This document shows positions 54,901 through 60,900 of a stretch of DNA of 64,000 nucleotides, in pieces. Made by a program: the position numbers and the translations under genes. Position 1 is the stretch's first letter. Every line of letters starts with the position of its first letter. This stretch comes from Mactra quadrangularis (Eukaryota; Mollusca; Bivalvia; Venerida; Mactridae), in NCBI GenBank assembly GCA_025267735.1, contig CM046294.1:34751222-34815221 (forward strand), given 5' to 3'. The notes beneath the pieces were generated by a model. It was not told the origin of the DNA, made no database searches, and saw only the letters and a list, made by a program, of their open reading frames with translations.

Positions 54901-57900
54901 CTTTTAAAATAATCATGATGCAACTTGCAACAAATTATCAAGTTTGTCAGTTCAGCTAACAAATTACACTTGACTTTTGCTTTCGCTCGAGTCAATTTTT
55001 TTTGGAAAATGAAAGTAAGTATCACTAAAAAAGTGTAAGCAAATATATCAGGAACAGCAACAGTAAAACAACAGACCTACAACACAACAAATAAAAAAGA
55101 TGAAGATTTTTTAGAAGAGACATTATCATTATCCAATTACCATTAACAGGCTAGAAATTCGTCTGGGCTGCTAAAACTGCTGTTTTGTCTTTCAAAATTA
55201 CATTGCTCAGGTAGTTTTAAATGCAGTGTTCGTAAACCAGTCTTTAAATCTTTTACATATTTTTATTTATTATTGTATTTCTAATGATTATAGGTATTTT
55301 TATGTATTTCTATATTATACAGTTTTTTTTATATATATTTCTATAAAAATATATGTATTTATTTGTATATTACTATATTAGACAGGTATTTTTTATATAT
55401 TTCTATATATTACAGGTATTTTATATATAATTCTACATATTATTATATATTATACAGTTGAGGTATTTTTATACATCCGTTTGAAAAGGGGATCGTATTA
55501 TGTTATGATGTTGTCCCTCTGTTCGTCTGTGGACTATTGCTTGTCTGGAAGATAACTTGACAAATGATGTACCAAGGGTCCCCATTTTTAAGGATGTGCC
55601 TTATTGATTTTTAAACCCCAGGGTCAAAGGTCAAGGTCACTGAGACATTATATATAAAAACTTTGTCTGGACAATAACTCAACTAGGACTGTACCTAGGT
55701 TCACCAAATTGTATGAGAGAGTAGTCCTTGTGTCAAGGATTTGCCCTTTTGCTTTTGAGGTCCCAGCGTCAAAGGTCAAGGTCACAAGAACATCATTTGG
55801 AATACCTTGTCCAGACGATAACTCAACAACCACTTTACCTAGTTTGACCAATTTTATGTGTGGATAGCCCTTGGGTAGAGGATGTACCCTATAGATTTTG
55901 AGACCCCCAGGGTCAAAGGTCAAGGTCACTGGGACAAAATTTATATGAAACTTTGTCCGGACAATAACTCAACAATGACTGTACCTAGGCTCACCAAATT
56001 TTATGTGAGAGTAGCCCTTGTGTCAAGGAATGGATGTGCCCTATTGGTTTTGAGGCCCCAGCATCTGAGGTAAAGGTCACGGGGACATCAAATGGAAAAA
56101 AAACTTGTCCAGATAATAACTCGACAACCACTTTACCTAGGTTCACCAAATTTTATGAATTGATTCTCCTTGGGTCAAGGATGTGCCCTTTTGGTTCTGA
56201 GGCCCTAGGGTCAAAGGTCAAGGGTTCTGGAAGTTTATATGGGAAAACTTTGTGCCAGTGATAACTGTATGAGGGCTGTACCTAGATTCATGAAATCTTT
56301 GCTTTTGGTAGCCCTCGGGTAAAGGATGTGACCTATTCTGAGTTTCCTGGGTCATAGGATAAGGTCACCTGAACTTTGTATGAGACAGAACACTGCATGG
56401 ACAGTGCACGGGCATATAATGCCCTGCCTAGCAGAGCTCTTGTTATATATTTCTATATATTGCAGGCATTTTTATATATATTTATATTATACATGTTTTT
56501 TTGTAAATTTCCATATGGAGGGTTGCCTGCAAGACTGTAGTAACTCGCTCAATTATACAATGTACTTACTACAGTCTTGTGGGCAACCCACAATATTATA
56601 CCGGTATTTTTATATATTTCTATATCATACAGTATTTTTATATATTTTATATAACTGGTATTTTATATATAATTCTGTATTATACAGTTTAGGTATTTTT
56701 ATATATTTCCATATTCTACCAGTATTTTATATATAATTCTATATCATACAGTATTTTTATATATTTCCATATTCTACCGGTATTTTTATATATTTCTATA
56801 TCATACAGTATTTATATATATTTCTTTATTTTACAGGTATTTTTATATATGTGTTTTTATATTTATCTATTTATTATGGGTATTTTTATATTTTTTTACT
56901 TATTACAGGTATTTTTTTAATATTTCTTTAAAAATATATGTATTTTTATATTTTTGACATGGATTGCGTTAGCAATTCAGGTCTTAGTAAGGGACATATT
57001 TTGGAATGCATCACAAAATGTCCCTTACTTAGACATTCGATGGATATGGGCAGTCAGATTCAGTACAACGGTATGTAGTTAGGTTAACCCAACGCATGAA
57101 TAAATAGTCCCCTTTTAACAATATATGACAGTATCAAGCAGTCTTGATGTCAACACACAATACATGAAAATATCATTGTTAGTTCCGTTTAACATTTTTG
57201 ATTGAGAACCTTCATTCATCTTTTAAAATATAGATAACAAGTCATGTAACCTCTGATTCATTTTTATATGCCCGTCCATCTGGCCGTCTGTATGTCCATG
57301 GACAATTGCTTGTCCGGATGATAACTCAAGAAGGAATGTACCTAGGTTCCTCAAATTTTATGTGTGGATAGGTAGAGGAGGTTCCCTATTGATTTGAGAT
57401 CCCAGGGTCAAAGGTCAAGGTCACTAGGACTTAAAATATGAAAACCTTGTCCGGACGATGACTCGACAACGACTGTACCTAGGTTCACCAAATTTAAAGT
57501 AAGAGTAGCCCATGTGTCAAGGATGTTCCGCATTGGTTTTGGGGCCCCTGGGTCAAAGGTCAAGGTTACAGTAGCATCATATGGGGAAAAAACTGGTCCG
57601 GACAAAAACTGAATAACCAATGTACCTAGGTTCACCAAATTTTATGTGAGAGTAGCCCATGTGTCAAATATGTTCCCGATTGGTTTTTGGGCCTCTGGGT
57701 CAAAGGTCAAGGTCACAGGGGCATCATATGGAAAAACCTTGTCCAGCCAATCACTGAACAACCAATGTACCTAGGTTCACCAAATTTTATGTGAGAGTAG
57801 CCCATGTGTCAAATATGTTCCCGATTGGTTTTTGGGCCTCTGGGTCAAAGGTCAAGGTCACAGGGGCATCATATGGAAAAACCTTGTCCAGCCAATCACT

Positions 57901-60900
57901 GAACAACCAATGTACCTAGGTTCACCAAATTTTATGTGAGAGTAGCCCATGTGTTGGGCCCCTGGGTCAAAGGTCAAGGTCCCTAGGAAATCATGAGGAA
58001 AAACCTTGTCCAACAACCAACTTTATCTAAGATCACCAAATTTTATGTATCGTAACTCTTTGGGTCAAGGGTGTGAACTTTTGGTTCTGAGGCCCCAGGG
58101 TCAAGGTCACTGGAAGTTTATATGGGAAAACTTTGTGCCCGTGATAACTCAACCATGGCTGTACCTAGGTTTTCAAATCTTTGCTTTGGATAGCCTTCCA
58201 GTTAAGGATGTGACCTATTCTGAGATCCCGAGTCATTGTCAAGGTCACAGGGACTTCATATGAGACAGAACACAGCATGGACTGCACACAGGCGTATAAT
58301 GCCCCGCCCAGCGGAGCTCTTGTTATATTAACAAATACTTTTTTATATTTCTATATTATACAGGTATTTTTTTATATATTTTTATATTATACAGGTATTT
58401 TCATGAATTTCTATATATTACAGGTATTAAATGAAGTTGTTGTAGATAGAGGGTCATCATCATTTATATGTAATATAGATTTATATGTAGAAGATAGACA
58501 TGTAACATCAGTACAAGGAGATGGTAATATCATTTTTTATACATTAGGCTGTACAATCTCCCAAACAAAAGCCTCCTGACTAAAGCAATAGCCACACAAC
58601 AAACATCATTTTTAATGACAGCCACCCATAACAACAACTTTCAACAATAGGTTCCTCTCTTCAATGGTGATATTGTAACAACACAGCCACACATAACAAC
58701 AACTTTCAACATTAGCCTCCTCCCTAAAATGGTGATACTATAACAACTTTCAACATTAGCCTCCTCCCTAAAATGGTGATACTATAACAACTTTCAACAT
58801 TAGCCTCCTCCCTAAAATGGTGATACTATAACAACTTTCAACATTAGCCTCCTCCCTAAAATGGTGATACTGTAACAACTTTCAACATTAGCCTCCTCCC
58901 TAAAATGGTGATACTATAACAACTTTCAACATTAGCCTCCTCCCTAAAATGGTGATATTATAAAAACTTTCAACATTAGCCTCCTCCCTAAAATGGTGAT
59001 ATTATAAAAACTTTCAACTATAGCCTCCTCCCAACAATGGTGATGTCATAACAATAGCCACATCAAAGTTCCTACAACTTAACATAATTTAATGTAAATG
59101 ACCTGTAATAGCTGATTAAGTTATAACATATTGTCAACTATTTTCAATTTTATTGTATTTCAAGCAAATAACCAATCATAGTTTTTAGCTTGACTTTAGA
59201 AGTAAATGGAGAGCTCTCCTACTCGCCCTAGCATTGGCGTCTGTGCCCGAGTCCGCGTCCTCATTTCTGATTAAAGAATGTGTGTATTCAGTACACAGAA
59301 CAGAACAGAATATAGGATATCAACTATGTTGCATACTTTTCAGCAATGGTATGTAAAATGACTCCATTCTGCCTGGATGTATCTGTTACAAACAAACCTT
59401 ATTCAGCTGGAAAAACTTTGAGTTCTGAATAAGAACTATTGATTTAAGATACATGTATTATATAATATATTACAGGATTGATAATCTCTACACCTACTGG
59501 AAGTACAGCTTATGCTGTGGCTGCGGGTGCCTCAATGATTCATCCAAATGTTCCAGCTATAATGATAACACCAATATGTCCTCATTCTTTATCATTTAGA
59601 CCTATAGTTGTACCTGCTGGTGTTGAATTAAAGGTAAGTTTTCAAACAGATTTCATTTCACATCTTAGTGCCTGAATAGTTGAGTGATTCATGAAATAGT
59701 TCCAAGTTTGACCTTAGGACTGAAATCGTTTTGATACATTGTTAGGTGCATTTGATATTATATAATATTTTAAACAATTATGAATAATTTAAGGCAATGT
59801 ATGTAATACTTTACTTAGATTTCTGATTTATTTATATTCTCTTTCAATATTAGTTAGCTGACAATGGAGAGTATTGGAGTTATTTTACTCAGTTATGAGG
59901 TGTAACACATCTTGGTTTTAGGTGCAACATTTTTATATCTTTGAAACCACAGAAGGGATTCCCTTGAAACTCCTAACATGTTTAGGAGGTTACCATTGGT
60001 ACAAATGTAGTCACATACCAAGTTTCATAACTCTAGCATGAATTTTGACTTAATTATGGCCCTTTCATCCTTAGAAATTCTTACTGTGAATTTGTTTCAT
60101 GCAAATTCTAGCCCTGATACGATAAAAGTATCTACCTGAAGCTTTACTCATCTAATTGGCTTACTTGCCAATATAGATTTTGTTAACACAAGCATGAAGA
60201 ATAAGTTTAGCACCATTTTCCTGTACTGATCTTGTTTCAATATTTATATTGTAATAATTATTTCAGATAATGTTGTCAATGGAAGCACGTAATTCAGCTA
60301 TGGTATCATTTGATGGTAGAAATAGACAAGAAATAAGACAAGGAGATAGGTAAGGGATTTATTCATGATTTAGTTGGATCTCAATCTCAACCTACTGCAT
60401 GCTCCACTATATGTTAACTATTATTTAAACAATGGTAGAATAATTAGAACTTGACTCAAACTGTCTATTGCTTTTGTAGTTAGTTATTTAATTGGTGATA
60501 TAACCCAAGTCTAGTTATCTTCTATATCATATATTGTACATAAACCAACTCAGTGAGTCAACACAGTGGACTCTGTGCATGGACTTAATCTCCAGTCCTG
60601 ACTCCTACACTCTCTGTCTGCACAGTTCAGAACTGTCTTGTATATTGTCCAGTTACTACTGGTCTGGGACACATAATAAACTTGTCTAAACATAACAATT
60701 TGATGTACATATAATATGACTTCCTACTCAGTGATTAGCAATTGTCTAGTACAGTTTTTGATCACCTGTCCAGACAAGCGTGCCAGTTGGTATTGAAGTG
60801 CATACAATATTCATTAGCACCAAATGGCCAGAGACTATATCACACTATTACCAGTATACTCCTACAACAATGTCCTATTACAACCAGTGCTACAACAAGG

